Below, piece by piece: positions 27,012 through 34,738 of a stretch of DNA of 34,738 nt. The position numbers and the translations under genes are program-made. The stretch spans positions 1 through 34,738 of the forward strand of contig CALBDB010000061.1 of NCBI GenBank assembly GCA_937927755.1, given 5' to 3'. A model generated the notes under the pieces. It was not told the DNA's origin, made no database searches, and worked only from the letters and a program-made list of their open reading frames with translations. The first letter of the stretch is position 1; each line of letters starts with the position of its first letter. This stretch comes from an uncultured Lysobacterales bacterium (GTDB lineage: Bacteria; Pseudomonadota; Gammaproteobacteria; Xanthomonadales; SZUA-36).

Positions 27012-27032
27012 ATCCACCAAGGCCAACCGGAA

Positions 27033-29234
27033 TTAAAGCGCGGCAAGTGTAAAGGTTTCTATTTCGGTTCGAGCCTGGGCAATGTCTCTTTGAATTTGCT
27101 GCTTGATCGCGAGGAACCCGGGTTCCTCGTGCAAGGATTCCAAACGTACATCCAGTTCCAGCATCCACGCCGCCCTGAAGCCCTTGTCATACGCGGACTG
27201 CAGGCTCTCAAGCGCTGCCCCTTTGTCACCCCGCAAAGCATGGATACTCGACTCGGTGTAATAGATACCCGCATCGTCCACGCCATTGATCCGGGCCCGG
27301 CGAACCGCACGCTCCGCACTAACCAGTCTCTGCTCGGCGACTTCGGTATTGCCCGCATCAAATTGCAGTGCGGATGACGTGGTTACAAAGTAAACCTGGT
27401 TACCATTCCAAGCCTGGTCAAGCTCATCGGAGATGGCCTGCTCAAGCAGTTTCCGGGCCTCGGCCCTGTCACCAGCCACGAGGCTGATCATGCCTTTTTG
27501 AAAGTAATAAAACTGTTGGAGCTGCTCGGGTAAACCGTCAACCGAATCCCCGTATCGCTCGGTCAACATGCGTTTGGCTTTTTCAAGCCTGCCCTGCTTA
27601 AGCAGCAGGAAGAAATAGTTGGTACGCAGATTAAAATTATCACCGGCAGTTTCAAGTCCATCAAGCAAAAGGTCTTCAGCTTTGTCTGCTACACCCACGC
27701 TATCCCAGGCGCCCGCCAGCGTCGCTATGACCACGGGACTGTCAGGCTCGAGATCATATGACTGGCTGGCGTAGCGCCAACCCCCGATCAGGTCACCATT
27801 TTCAATCGCATGACCAGACATAATTCTGAGCAGTGTCGCCGAATCCGGTCTGAGGGTGACCAAGCCCTGCAATAGTTCCATCGCTGCTGCGTAATCCCCA
27901 CGGCTGGAAAGATTGCCGGCAAAATTGATCGCCAACAACTCATTCAGCGGATCGATCGCCATCGCCTGCTGCAATACCTGGCTTTGCTCCGGTAACCTGC
28001 CAAGCTCGCCCAGCATGCCACCCAGCCACAGGTAAGCCGGGATATAGTCCTCGTTCAGGCTGATGGCCTGCCGCAGTGCGGACTCCCCGGCGTCCATCTG
28101 CCCAATTTGCCAGCGCGCGAGCCCAAGCGCGGCGAAAGCCTCAGCAGATTTCGGATCGATCTGCAGCGCCTTTTCTATCATCGGCATGGCGCGTTCTGTC
28201 GCTTTCATATTGGTCAGGTTCCCGTACATCGCCAACAACAGCCATGAATCCGCCATTGCCGCATAGGCCGGCGCAAACAGGGGGTCATGCTCCAGCGCCT
28301 TGGCAAAAAGTGTGATGGCTTTTTGAATTTCATCCGGTGAACGCCGCCACCAGTGCAGGCGTCCGGTTCTGAACGCTTCAAACGCTGCCAGGTCCCGTGT
28401 TCTCGATTCGGGCTTCTGTTCCAGGCCGGCAAATGAATCAACCAAAGCTGCGGCAATTGCGCTTGCGATCTCATCCTGAATGGCAAACACGTCGTCCAGT
28501 TTGCGGTCAAATGACTCTGACCAGATGTGGTAACCATCTTCAACGTTAATAAGCTGGGCCGTCATGCGAATACGGTCACCAGCCTTCCTGATACTTCCCT
28601 CGAGCACCGTACTTACATTCAACAGTCGCCCAATCTCACGGATATCCTTATCGGGGTTACGGAACGCGAATGACGATGTTCGGGCCGCAACATGCAAGCC
28701 ATCCACCTTTGCCAAAACATTAAGGATCTCTTCAGCGATACCATCTGAAAAATATCCCTGGCTACTGTCTTCTGAAAGGTCGGCAAACGGTAGAACAGCG
28801 ATGGAGTTTTCCGGTGCCACAAATTTACGTTGTCCGGCCGCAGCGACCGTGGCGCCGTCTGTAGCACCCGTGACAAATACGTTCGAATAGTAACTGTAGA
28901 AACCATAACCCAGGCCAACCATGCCAAGCATCATCATGCTGAAAAGCAGCGTGGTCTGCGCATTGGTCAGCATGCCGGCAGTTCTTGTCTTTTTGATACC
29001 GCCAGGTGTGACGTCAAGCAACCAAGCCAGGATGAATACCAATGGGAAACCGAGTATCAGGACGATCACCACCAGTGTGGGTATCCAATCAGGCAGCATC
29101 AGCGGTTCAACCGCTGCATCCATCAACTGCAACACGACGAAAACACCCACGGCGTACGCGCCTACGGTGCGCAGAACCTTACGCCGGTTCAACTCCGTTA
29201 TTACAGCAGATAAGAATGACTGTTCTTTTTCCAT
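27033..29234 (-). CDS. Membrane-anchored TolB/FlgO-like domain and TPR protein
   Basis: A 733-residue protein with three membrane helices (about 22-42, 51-73, 95-115). The basic residues NRRK before helix 1 and KKTRT after helix 2 place the remainder in the periplasm. Residues about 142-260 (SIAVLPFADLS, YFSDGIAEEILN, VAARTSSFAFR, STVLEGSIRKAGDRIRMTAQL) are the FlgO/TolB-N-like domain that often follows CadC-type winged helices or class III cyclase domains. Here no such cytoplasmic domain is present. Residues about 300-690 are TPR repeats. It is the last gene after glnB and a dehydrogenase, 24 bases behind the latter, and converges with recG. Probably a scaffold or sensor; function unknown. 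Confidence 0.85.
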   Translation of the reverse strand: MEKEQSFLSAVITELNRRKVLRTVGAYAVGVFVVLQLMDAAVEPLMLPDWIPTLVVIVLILGFPLVFILAWLLDVTPGGIKKTRTAGMLTNAQTTLLFSMMMLGMVGLGYGFYSYYSNVFVTGATDGATVAAAGQRKFVAPENSIAVLPFADLSEDSSQGYFSDGIAEEILNVLAKVDGLHVAARTSSFAFRNPDKDIREIGRLLNVSTVLEGSIRKAGDRIRMTAQLINVEDGYHIWSESFDRKLDDVFAIQDEIASAIAAALVDSFAGLEQKPESRTRDLAAFEAFRTGRLHWWRRSPDEIQKAITLFAKALEHDPLFAPAYAAMADSWLLLAMYGNLTNMKATERAMPMIEKALQIDPKSAEAFAALGLARWQIGQMDAGESALRQAISLNEDYIPAYLWLGGMLGELGRLPEQSQVLQQAMAIDPLNELLAINFAGNLSSRGDYAAAMELLQGLVTLRPDSATLLRIMSGHAIENGDLIGGWRYASQSYDLEPDSPVVIATLAGAWDSVGVADKAEDLLLDGLETAGDNFNLRTNYFFLLLKQGRLEKAKRMLTERYGDSVDGLPEQLQQFYYFQKGMISLVAGDRAEARKLLEQAISDELDQAWNGNQVYFVTTSSALQFDAGNTEVAEQRLVSAERAVRRARINGVDDAGIYYTESSIHALRGDKGAALESLQSAYDKGFRAAWMLELDVRLESLHEEPGFLAIKQQIQRDIAQARTEIETFTLAAL

Positions 29235-29258
29235 TTTCCCTAAATCTAGTTCGCTTTA

Positions 29259-30131
29259 TCAATCGCCGCCGCGCTTCAACCTGATCAACCCGGAGATGTC
29301 GTGGTCTCCATCACCCAGATCCACCAAGGCACTGTAATCCCTGATCGCGGCGTCCACTGTCGGTAAAGTTATATCCAATTCCTGTGCCAAAGACCTGCAA
29401 ATCAGCAAGTCCTTGAGCAACAGGGACAGCTTGAAACCAACATCGAAACTGCCTACCAGCATGCTTTGGCCACGATGTTCCAGGAACCAGCTCCCGGCTG
29501 CACCCGCCCCTACTACAGATAATAGACGCTCCGAAGGCAAATTTAGTTTCTCTCCGAACGCAAGTGCTTCGCAAACCGCCTCGGCAATTCCCGCGATCAT
29601 GACCTGGTTGACCGCCTTGGTAGCCTGCCCGGAACCGACCGGCCCCATATGCGTTACAGTCGCTGAAATTGCCTCCAGAACTGGCATAATCCGCGAAATA
29701 TTGGCGGAATCACCACCAGCCATGACCGAAAGTGTACCTTTCCTGGCACCCTCGACACCACCGGATACCGGCGCATCGACTAATCCACAACCCGCGTCCG
29801 ACAAGTCCGCTGCAATCTGCCGGGCAGTTACCGGACTGACGGTCGAAGTGTCAACCACCACGCTTCCGGCCTGTATCGCCGGCAAAATTTGCCCGATCAC
29901 ATCCAGCAAGTCATGGTCGGCCGATACACAGGTCAGGACAATATTACACTCAGCGGCCAGTTGCGCCGGACTGTCGGCAACAGCCGCACCGGTTTCCTCC
30001 GCGAGCGAAACTGCTTTTGCCGTCGTGCGGTTCCAAACCATTTTTAAAATGCCGGTGTTTGCCAGGTGCCTCGCCATTGGCGCGCCCATCGCACCCAGGC
30101 CGATTACACCTGCTTCTATCTGTTCAGTCAT
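29259..30131 (-). CDS. 3-hydroxyisobutyrate / tartronate semialdehyde reductase family dehydrogenase
   Basis: A 290-residue beta-hydroxyacid dehydrogenase. The NAD(P)-binding motif GLGAMG is at 11-16. The substrate motif DAPVSGGVEGARKGTL is at about 119-134, and the catalytic lysine is Lys172 in GSGQATKAVNQ. The expected reaction is reversible oxidation of a small beta-hydroxyacid such as 3-hydroxyisobutyrate or glycerate, or reduction of a semialdehyde; the sequence does not fix the substrate. An Arg next to Asn (WNRT) after the second strand would favour NADPH, as in glyoxylate/succinic semialdehyde reductases. It starts 5 bases after glnB, probably in the same transcript; no good ribosome binding site is seen, suggesting coupling. 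Confidence 0.88.
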   Translation of the reverse strand: MTEQIEAGVIGLGAMGAPMARHLANTGILKMVWNRTTAKAVSLAEETGAAVADSPAQLAAECNIVLTCVSADHDLLDVIGQILPAIQAGSVVVDTSTVSPVTARQIAADLSDAGCGLVDAPVSGGVEGARKGTLSVMAGGDSANISRIMPVLEAISATVTHMGPVGSGQATKAVNQVMIAGIAEAVCEALAFGEKLNLPSERLLSVVGAGAAGSWFLEHRGQSMLVGSFDVGFKLSLLLKDLLICRSLAQELDITLPTVDAAIRDYSALVDLGDGDHDISGLIRLKRGGD

Positions 30132-30136
30132 TGATT

Positions 30137-30478
<342 letters not shown>

Positions 30479-30518
30479 TTAGTTCCCCGGCGGCTTTCAT
30501 TGCACTTTACTGTCCATG

Positions 30519-30549
30519 ATTATATGCCGTAAGCGTCGCTCCGTAACAA
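30519..30549 (-). promoter_or_regulatory. Putative glnB promoter
   Basis: A perfect TATAAT on the minus strand (30524-30519) with TTGTTA (30549-30544), spaced by 19 bases. It is 43 bases before the glnB start. No sigma54 (TGGC-N8-TTGC-type) element was seen, so constitutive sigma70 expression is likelier than nitrogen control. Confidence 0.4.
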
Positions 30550-30752
30550 TCCATTTCCCATGCTTTTCTGTGACTGCCAAATTTATGCTTTGGTTTTACC
30601 CTTACCGGATGAAACCGATAGAACGACAGAAATAAAAGGTTGATTGCCTACAGGCATCGATGAATATTGCCGAAGCATTATCCCTGCCTGGAATTGCAGA
30701 ATTGTGACATCTGATCTTATGCCGGTCAGTTCGCTTTCTGTTCGGGGGTTGC

Positions 30753-32267
30753 ATGGGGTTATCACTGGTACACAGTCGTGGCTGCGCCGGTGTGGAGGCG
30801 CCGCTTATCACGGTCGAGGTCCACCTGTCCGGCGGGCTGCCTTCCATGCACATGGTTGGTTTGCCGGAAACGGCTGTACGGGAATCCAAGGACCGCGTAC
30901 GGGCTGCCCTGATCAATTCCGGTTTCAAATGGCCGCAAAGCCGCATCACTATATCGCTCGCGCCGGCCGAATTGCCCAAAGAAGGCGGCGGTCTCGACCT
31001 GCCGATTGCACTGGGCATACTGGCAGCATCAAAACAGATACCCGTCACAACCCTTGCCGACTGCGAATTTTTGGGTGAATTGTCACTTAACGGAGAGTTA
31101 CGCCCGGTGCGCGGTGTGCTGCCGGCCGCTATAAGGTCACGTGACAACCAGCGTATTTTGGTCATACCGGCTGCCAACGCGTCCGAGGCGGCACTCGTCA
31201 AGGGCGGCCGCAAGCACGCCGGAGAATCCCTGTTGCAAATCGCCGGCTGGCTCAATGGCGGTCAAACCCTCGAGGATTGCAAACCACAATCACCAGGCAC
31301 AGCTACAAAACAGCCGGACCTCTGCGACGTCATCGGCCTGCCCGGTCCAAAGCGCGCACTGGAGGTTGCTGCTGCCGGCGGCCACCACCTGTTGATGGCC
31401 GGACCGCCCGGCACCGGCAAAACGCTGCTGGCATCGAGACTGCCCGGCATTCTGCCGCCAATGACTGAGCAGGAATCCCTCGAGACCGCCGCCCTTGCCT
31501 CGGTCAGCCAGGCCGGCCTGGAGCTTTTCAGTTGGGGTGTGAGGCCGTTCAGAACACCCCACCATTCCTGCAGCGGTGTCGCACTGGCGGGGGGCGGCGC
31601 GCGCCCCAGGCCAGGAGAAATTTCACTGGCGCACAACGGTGTCCTGTTCCTTGACGAGTTGCCGGAATTTGGCCGCCACACACTCGAGATACTTCGCGAA
31701 CCCATCGAGTCTGGCCGTATTGTCATTTCCAGGGCGGCCATGCACGCGACCTTTCCGGCCCGTTTTCAATTGGTCACCGCCATGAACCCTTGCCCCTGCG
31801 GCATGTACGGTGACGACAGTGGACGATGCAACTGCAGCGCGGAGCAAATACAGCGTTACAAAAACAGGGTCTCCGGCCCGCTGCTTGACCGCATAGACAT
31901 CCAGGTTGAGGTGTTGCGCCCCACGACATCCATATTGAGCACACCGGCAGATAATATTGAAACCTCTACAGAAGTCCGCGAGCGTGTCATCGCATCCAGG
32001 CAGCTTCAGCATCAACGGGCAGGCAAACCGAACGCGATGCTGACAAACGCCGAACTCACCAGTTTTTGCAACATTGAAGGCGAGCCACTGCACTTGCTCG
32101 AGGAAGCCGCACAACAACTCTTCCTGTCACCGCGCGCCTGTCACCGCATACTCAAGGTCTCACGAACAATTGCAGATCTGGATCGTGCGCAGGACATCAA
32201 CCCAGGGCACGTCGCCGAAGCCATCGCATTCAGGAGGTTGGGGAGCACAGTGCATAGACCATACTAG
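30753..32267 (+). CDS. comM: YifB/ComM family magnesium chelatase-like AAA+ ATPase
   Basis: ComM is a hexameric AAA+ helicase that promotes branch migration during natural transformation; homologues are widespread also in non-competent species. The N-terminal LonC-like domain (VHLSGGLPSMHMVGLPE, LAPAELPKEGGGLDLPIALG) covers about 1-170. The ATPase has Walker A GPPGTGKT and Walker B LFLDELPEF, RTPHHSCSG, the cysteine motif NPCPCG and a C-terminal Mg-chelatase helical domain (LSPRACHRILKVSRTIADL). 504 residues is normal. The ATG at 30753 is preceded by GGGGG with short spacing. With pilMNOPQ in the window, competence is possible but unproven. Confidence 0.95.
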   Translation: MGLSLVHSRGCAGVEAPLITVEVHLSGGLPSMHMVGLPETAVRESKDRVRAALINSGFKWPQSRITISLAPAELPKEGGGLDLPIALGILAASKQIPVTTLADCEFLGELSLNGELRPVRGVLPAAIRSRDNQRILVIPAANASEAALVKGGRKHAGESLLQIAGWLNGGQTLEDCKPQSPGTATKQPDLCDVIGLPGPKRALEVAAAGGHHLLMAGPPGTGKTLLASRLPGILPPMTEQESLETAALASVSQAGLELFSWGVRPFRTPHHSCSGVALAGGGARPRPGEISLAHNGVLFLDELPEFGRHTLEILREPIESGRIVISRAAMHATFPARFQLVTAMNPCPCGMYGDDSGRCNCSAEQIQRYKNRVSGPLLDRIDIQVEVLRPTTSILSTPADNIETSTEVRERVIASRQLQHQRAGKPNAMLTNAELTSFCNIEGEPLHLLEEAAQQLFLSPRACHRILKVSRTIADLDRAQDINPGHVAEAIAFRRLGSTVHRPY

Positions 32268-32366
32268 AAATTTCACCCTCCCGCGTGCTTGCTGATTGCG
32301 TCCGGCGTCAGGAATGATAAGCTGTATACCCCTGTGTCAGTCTCAACGTAAGGAAGCATCGGAATC

Positions 32367-33191
32367 TTGGCCTCAAACGAACAGAAAATTCTCAAAACCC
32401 TGATCGTTGACGACGAGTCCCTGGCACGCCGGGGCCTCGTCCACCGCCTTAAAAACATAGCTGATATCGAAATCGTGGGTGAAGCCTGCAATGGCCGTGA
32501 AGCCCTGCAACTGATCAGGGAGAAAAACCCTGACCTGGTATTCCTGGATATCCAGATGCCCGGTGTGGGCGGCTTCGAGGTCGTCCAGCAACTGGACGTC
32601 AAGACCATGCCCGTTATACTTTTCCTGACAGCTTATGATGAATACGCGGTTCGCGCTTTTGAAGTGAATGCACTCGATTACATACTCAAACCCATTGATG
32701 AAGAACGTCTGAACCAGGTACTGGAAAAAGTACGTACCAACCTCAGCGAGAAACGCGCTCTTGAACAAAAACAATTACTGCTGAAACTGGCCAGCACCAT
32801 CAGCGGAGAGACCATCAGCAGTATGGAGGAGCTGGAGGGCAAAGACGTCACGGGGCTGGTAAACAAGGAGCCTTCACGACTCGCCATCAAGGACGGCGGC
32901 CACACAACCTGGGTGAACCAGGAAGATATCGAATGGATCGACGCGGCCGGTGACTACATGTGCGTCCAGGCTCAGGGCGTTACCTATATCATGCGCAAGA
33001 CCATGAAGAACCTTGAAAATGAGTTGGACGGAAACATCCTGCAACGCATCCACCGCTCCACCATAGTCAACATCCACCAAGTGCGGGAAATGGAATCGCA
33101 TATCAACGGTGAATATTTCCTGACCCTGGAATCGGGCCATCGGGTCAAACTGTCGAGAACCTACAAAGACAAGCTCAAGCTGTTCAAGTAA
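32367..33191 (+). CDS. AlgR/LytTR-type response regulator
   Basis: A 274-residue two-component response regulator. The receiver domain (about 10-125) has the acidic pair Asp15-Asp16, the phosphoacceptor Asp61 in VFLDIQMPG, Thr88 and Lys108. After a charged linker (120-170) comes a LytTR DNA-binding domain (about 172-274) with DIEWIDAAGDYMCVQ and the LQRIHRSTIVNIHQV helix-strand segment. The start is a TTG at 32367 with AGGAAG 10 bases upstream; no ATG occurs early enough to keep the receiver complete. It may be cotranscribed with comM, whose stop is 99 bases upstream. No histidine kinase is in the window, so its signal is unknown. Confidence 0.92.
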   Translation: MASNEQKILKTLIVDDESLARRGLVHRLKNIADIEIVGEACNGREALQLIREKNPDLVFLDIQMPGVGGFEVVQQLDVKTMPVILFLTAYDEYAVRAFEVNALDYILKPIDEERLNQVLEKVRTNLSEKRALEQKQLLLKLASTISGETISSMEELEGKDVTGLVNKEPSRLAIKDGGHTTWVNQEDIEWIDAAGDYMCVQAQGVTYIMRKTMKNLENELDGNILQRIHRSTIVNIHQVREMESHINGEYFLTLESGHRVKLSRTYKDKLKLFK

Positions 33192-33246
33192 ATCAAATCA
33201 CCTTTAGAAAAGCCGACTCTTTCAGAAGTCCATGAATCCAAACCGG

Positions 33247-33281
33247 GGTGTTGGCACCATTTATAAAACTCCGCCAACACC
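33247..33281. repeat. Inverted repeat (9-bp stem)
   Basis: GGTGTTGGC (33247-33255) and GCCAACACC (33273-33281) are perfect complements with a 17-base loop, 55 bases downstream of the response-regulator stop. Only three T residues follow, so it would be a poor intrinsic terminator but could stabilise the mRNA end. Confidence 0.6.
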
Positions 33282-33296
33282 TTTCCAGCGCCTGTT

Positions 33297-33328
33297 CGTT
33301 TCACCGCCCCGTGCCAACGTTTCACCGC
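33297..33328. repeat. 11-bp direct repeat CGTTTCACCGC, two copies
   Basis: Copies lie at 33297-33307 and 33318-33328, with a 21-base period (two turns of DNA). This spacing would suit two proteins binding on the same face, but no regulator is implied by sequence alone. Confidence 0.5.
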
Positions 33329-33376
33329 AATCCGTTACTAAGGGCACAACCAACCTTCGGGTTCAATGTCCAGAAT

Positions 33377-33424
33377 ATCAACCACGATGAAATGGTGAAC
33401 ATCAACCACGATGAAATGGTGAAC
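33377..33424. repeat. Perfect 24-bp tandem duplication
   Basis: The unit at 33377-33400 (begins ATCAACCACGATG, ends ATGGTGAAC) is repeated without change at 33401-33424. Two identical adjacent units point to a recent duplication; the length is a multiple of three, but no convincing gene spans it. Confidence 0.9.
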
Positions 33425-33498
33425 AAAAAAATTTTGTAACGCGCAGCCGGTTTGGTGCGTCATACACACTGAAGCAAGCAATATTGAATTTCGAATAA

Positions 33499-33554
33499 GC
33501 AAGGCCGGGACATTTTCTCCCTGATCATCGTCTGACCGACGCTCCCGGCCTTGC
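33499..33554. repeat. Perfect 12-bp inverted repeat with structured loop
   Basis: GCAAGGCCGGGA (33499-33510) and TCCCGGCCTTGC (33543-33554) are exact complements. The 32-base loop contains a further CGTC/GACG stem near its 3' side (33528-33540). It could form a stable RNA stem-loop on either strand. Directly followed by the plus-strand terminator at 33560. Confidence 0.8.
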
Positions 33555-33559
33555 TTCCC

Positions 33560-33603
33560 ACCGCCTCCGCTGTTAGCCCTCTTTCGGCGAGGGGCGGTTT
33601 TTA
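33560..33603 (+). terminator. Rho-independent terminator, plus strand
   Basis: CCCTC (33577-33581) pairs with GAGGG (33589-33593), immediately extended by GCGGT (33594-33598) pairing with ACCGC (33560-33564). A T-rich run (TTTTTATT) follows. It would end transcripts coming from the response-regulator gene or from an RNA within 33192-33559, 27 bases before the convergent ruvX stop. Confidence 0.75.
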
Positions 33604-33629
33604 TTGCCTGGGACCCGGGTAACGGAGAA

Positions 33630-34082
33630 TTATTTGCCAGCGTCCTGGGATTGCAGCCAGTTCTCAAGAATGACTTGTGCCGCCATTGCATCCTTCAGGG
33701 CTGCTTCCTTGCGACGCATTCCGCCACGAGCCCTGGCGCCGATAAAGCGCGCCTCTGCATCGATTGAACTGAGGCGTTCGTCCTGGAAGAAAACCGGAAC
33801 GCCGTAGCGACCCTCCAGCCGGCGCCCAAAGCGCCTGGCATCTTTGGACATATCGGTTTCACCACCATCGGCGGCCAGCGGCAGACCCACGACCAGGCCG
33901 GCGGGTTTCCACTCATTGATGGTCTCAGTAATTGCGTTCCAGTCGGGCTTGTCCGCCACGGATATTACTGCAAGCGGGTTTGCCGAGCCGGTCAGTGTCT
34001 GGCCAACAGCAACTCCAATACGCCGGTGGCCAAAATCAAACGCGAGGAATGTTCCGGCAAGCGTGACCTTTCCATCAGGCAT
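33630..34082 (-). CDS. ruvX: RuvX/YqgF family Holliday junction resolvase-like nuclease
   Basis: A 150-residue RNase H-fold nuclease; family members are implicated in 16S rRNA maturation (YqgF) and Holliday junction resolution. The first catalytic aspartate is Asp16 in LAFDFGHRRIG. VGLPLAADG, the DERLSS motif with its glutamate, and the C-terminal DAMAAQVILENWL carrying the last aspartate are all present. The ATG at 34082 overlaps the yqgE stop by 8 bases; the frame stays open much further upstream, but that part is antisense-free overlap with yqgE in another frame and not coding. The yqgE-ruvX pair is conserved in Gammaproteobacteria. Confidence 0.95.
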   Translation of the reverse strand: MPDGKVTLAGTFLAFDFGHRRIGVAVGQTLTGSANPLAVISVADKPDWNAITETINEWKPAGLVVGLPLAADGGETDMSKDARRFGRRLEGRYGVPVFFQDERLSSIDAEARFIGARARGGMRRKEAALKDAMAAQVILENWLQSQDAGK

Positions 34083-34707
34083 ACCCGCCGACCCCGTGCA
34101 GGTCACTGATACTGATACCGAGTTTCCCCACTGCCTTTTCCCAGCGGTTTTGCAATGATGTTTCAAACAGGATGCCCTTGTCGACCGGAACCGAAAGCCA
34201 CGCATTCTGACGCATCTCCGATTCCAGTTGGCCATCGCCCCAGCCCGCGTAACCGAGCGCGATGAGGAAATGCTCGGGTCCTTCGCCAGCAGCGATGGCC
34301 GACACGATGTCACGGGACGTGGTGACCATGATGTCGTCATTGATCTTGACGCTCGAATCAAACCCCTCGACAGGTGTATGAAGCACAAATCCGTGATCTG
34401 GGCTGACCGGACCACCTTCCAGCACGGCTATGGAAGATAGTTCCTTGTTGTCACAGGGAATGTTCAACTGGAACAGCAATTCACCAAGGGTGAAATCGGA
34501 CTGGCGGTTGATGGTTATGCCAATCGCACCTTCTTCATTGTGCTGGCATAACAACGTCACGCTACGTGAAAAATTCGGGTCCGCCATATCCGGCATGGCG
34601 ATCAGCAACTGCTGCTGCAAATAACCGCTGACTACATCTTCGGGTTTATCGCTCATATGATGCATATTAATCCGTTGGGCGGTGTTTTCAAGCGACGCTC
34701 CCAACAT
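34075..34707 (-). CDS. yqgE: YqgE/AlgH family protein
   Basis: A conserved protein of the DUF179 family, 210 residues (E. coli 187). Family segments are LIAMPDMADPNFSRSVTLL, GAIGITINR, VLEGGPVSPDHGFVLH and ALGYAGWGDGQLESE. AlgH was linked to alginate regulation in Pseudomonas, but its biochemical role is unsettled. AGGAG lies 7 bases before the ATG at 34707, supporting this start over the internal Met residues nearer the conserved core. It overlaps ruvX and is probably cotranscribed with it. Confidence 0.94.
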   Translation of the reverse strand: MLGASLENTAQRINMHHMSDKPEDVVSGYLQQQLLIAMPDMADPNFSRSVTLLCQHNEEGAIGITINRQSDFTLGELLFQLNIPCDNKELSSIAVLEGGPVSPDHGFVLHTPVEGFDSSVKINDDIMVTTSRDIVSAIAAGEGPEHFLIALGYAGWGDGQLESEMRQNAWLSVPVDKGILFETSLQNRWEKAVGKLGISISDLHGVGGYA

Positions 34708-34738
34708 AGATCGCTCCTGCTCTTGAACCTGTGTAATC

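Larger units (their letters stand above)
33192..33629. other. Repeat-rich, structured intergenic region (438 bases)
   Basis: The longest non-coding stretch here lies between the convergent response-regulator and ruvX genes. It contains, in order, a 9-bp inverted repeat, an 11-bp direct repeat, a 24-bp perfect tandem duplication, a 12-bp inverted repeat with a folded loop, and a terminator, each listed separately. Small open frames such as 33248-33439 (GTG start, no ribosome binding site, low-quality composition) do not look coding. It may be a 3' untranslated region, one or more small RNAs, or remnant DNA. Confidence 0.6.

Noticed and set aside
30602-31255. 217-codon minus-strand ORF antisense to comM
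   Set aside because: The translation is Ser/Arg/Pro-rich with no motif, while the plus strand is clearly comM.
33377-33424. Possible CRISPR array
   Set aside because: Two directly adjacent 24-bp units without spacers and no cas genes nearby; this is a tandem duplication.
33248-33439. 63-codon ORF spanning the tandem repeat
   Set aside because: GTG start without a ribosome binding site and unconvincing composition; the repeated octapeptide follows simply from the DNA duplication.
34083-34415. Upstream extension of the ruvX frame
   Set aside because: It lies inside yqgE in another frame; the family starts at the ATG at 34082, just before the first catalytic strand.
34708-34738. Possible end of another gene upstream of yqgE
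   Set aside because: Only 31 bases remain and no frame gives a recognisable C-terminus.

Overview
The window is an ordinary, densely packed chromosomal segment of a gammaproteobacterium. Three things point that way: the pilMNOPQ cluster divergent from a class A PBP gene, the gmk-rpoZ-spoT-(ridA)-recG block next to yicC/rph, and the yqgE-ruvX pair. No rRNA, tRNA, insertion sequence, phage gene or CRISPR array was recognised. The large periplasmic TolB/FlgO-like TPR protein resembles families common in uncultured marine Gammaproteobacteria such as Woeseia-type lineages, but that placement is a weak inference.

Layout. 1-1111: a truncated tyrosine-rich lipoprotein, a small unknown ORF and a second small lipoprotein. 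1163-4704 (minus): a DUF4239-type membrane protein and aminopeptidase N. 4835-6927 (plus): a compact run of a PLP-dependent serine/threonine dehydratase-like enzyme, 3-methyladenine glycosylase I (tag) and SixA phosphatase, converging on a DUF938 methyltransferase. 7564-12678 (minus): the type IV pilus alignment/secretin operon pilM-N-O-P-Q, with overlapping start/stop codons between pilM, pilN, pilO and pilP, and a strong terminator after pilQ. 12984-16089 (plus): penicillin-binding protein 1A and a small ORF resembling a degenerate nucleotidyltransferase. 16097-20421 (minus): citrate synthase, zinc-independent ribosomal protein L31, HemW, RdgB and RNase PH. 20584-27011 (plus): yicC, gmk, rpoZ, spoT, ridA, recG (RNA/nucleotide metabolism, stringent response and replication repair). 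27033-30475 (minus): glnB (PII), a beta-hydroxyacid dehydrogenase and the TPR protein, apparently one operon. 30753-33191 (plus): comM and an AlgR/LytTR-type response regulator. 33192-33629: the only non-coding stretch over 300 bases apart from the pilM/PBP1A divergent region; it is full of repeats and hairpins and ends in a terminator. 33630-34707 (minus): ruvX and yqgE.

Most genes are housekeeping. Those least explained by known biology are the repeat-rich, structured intergenic region at 33192-33629, the glnB-dehydrogenase-TolB/TPR operon, the degenerate nucleotidyltransferase-like ORF overlapping the PBP1A gene, and the tyrosine-rich lipoprotein at the left edge. I did not find convincing evidence of a wholly new system; the intergenic region is the best candidate for something undescribed.
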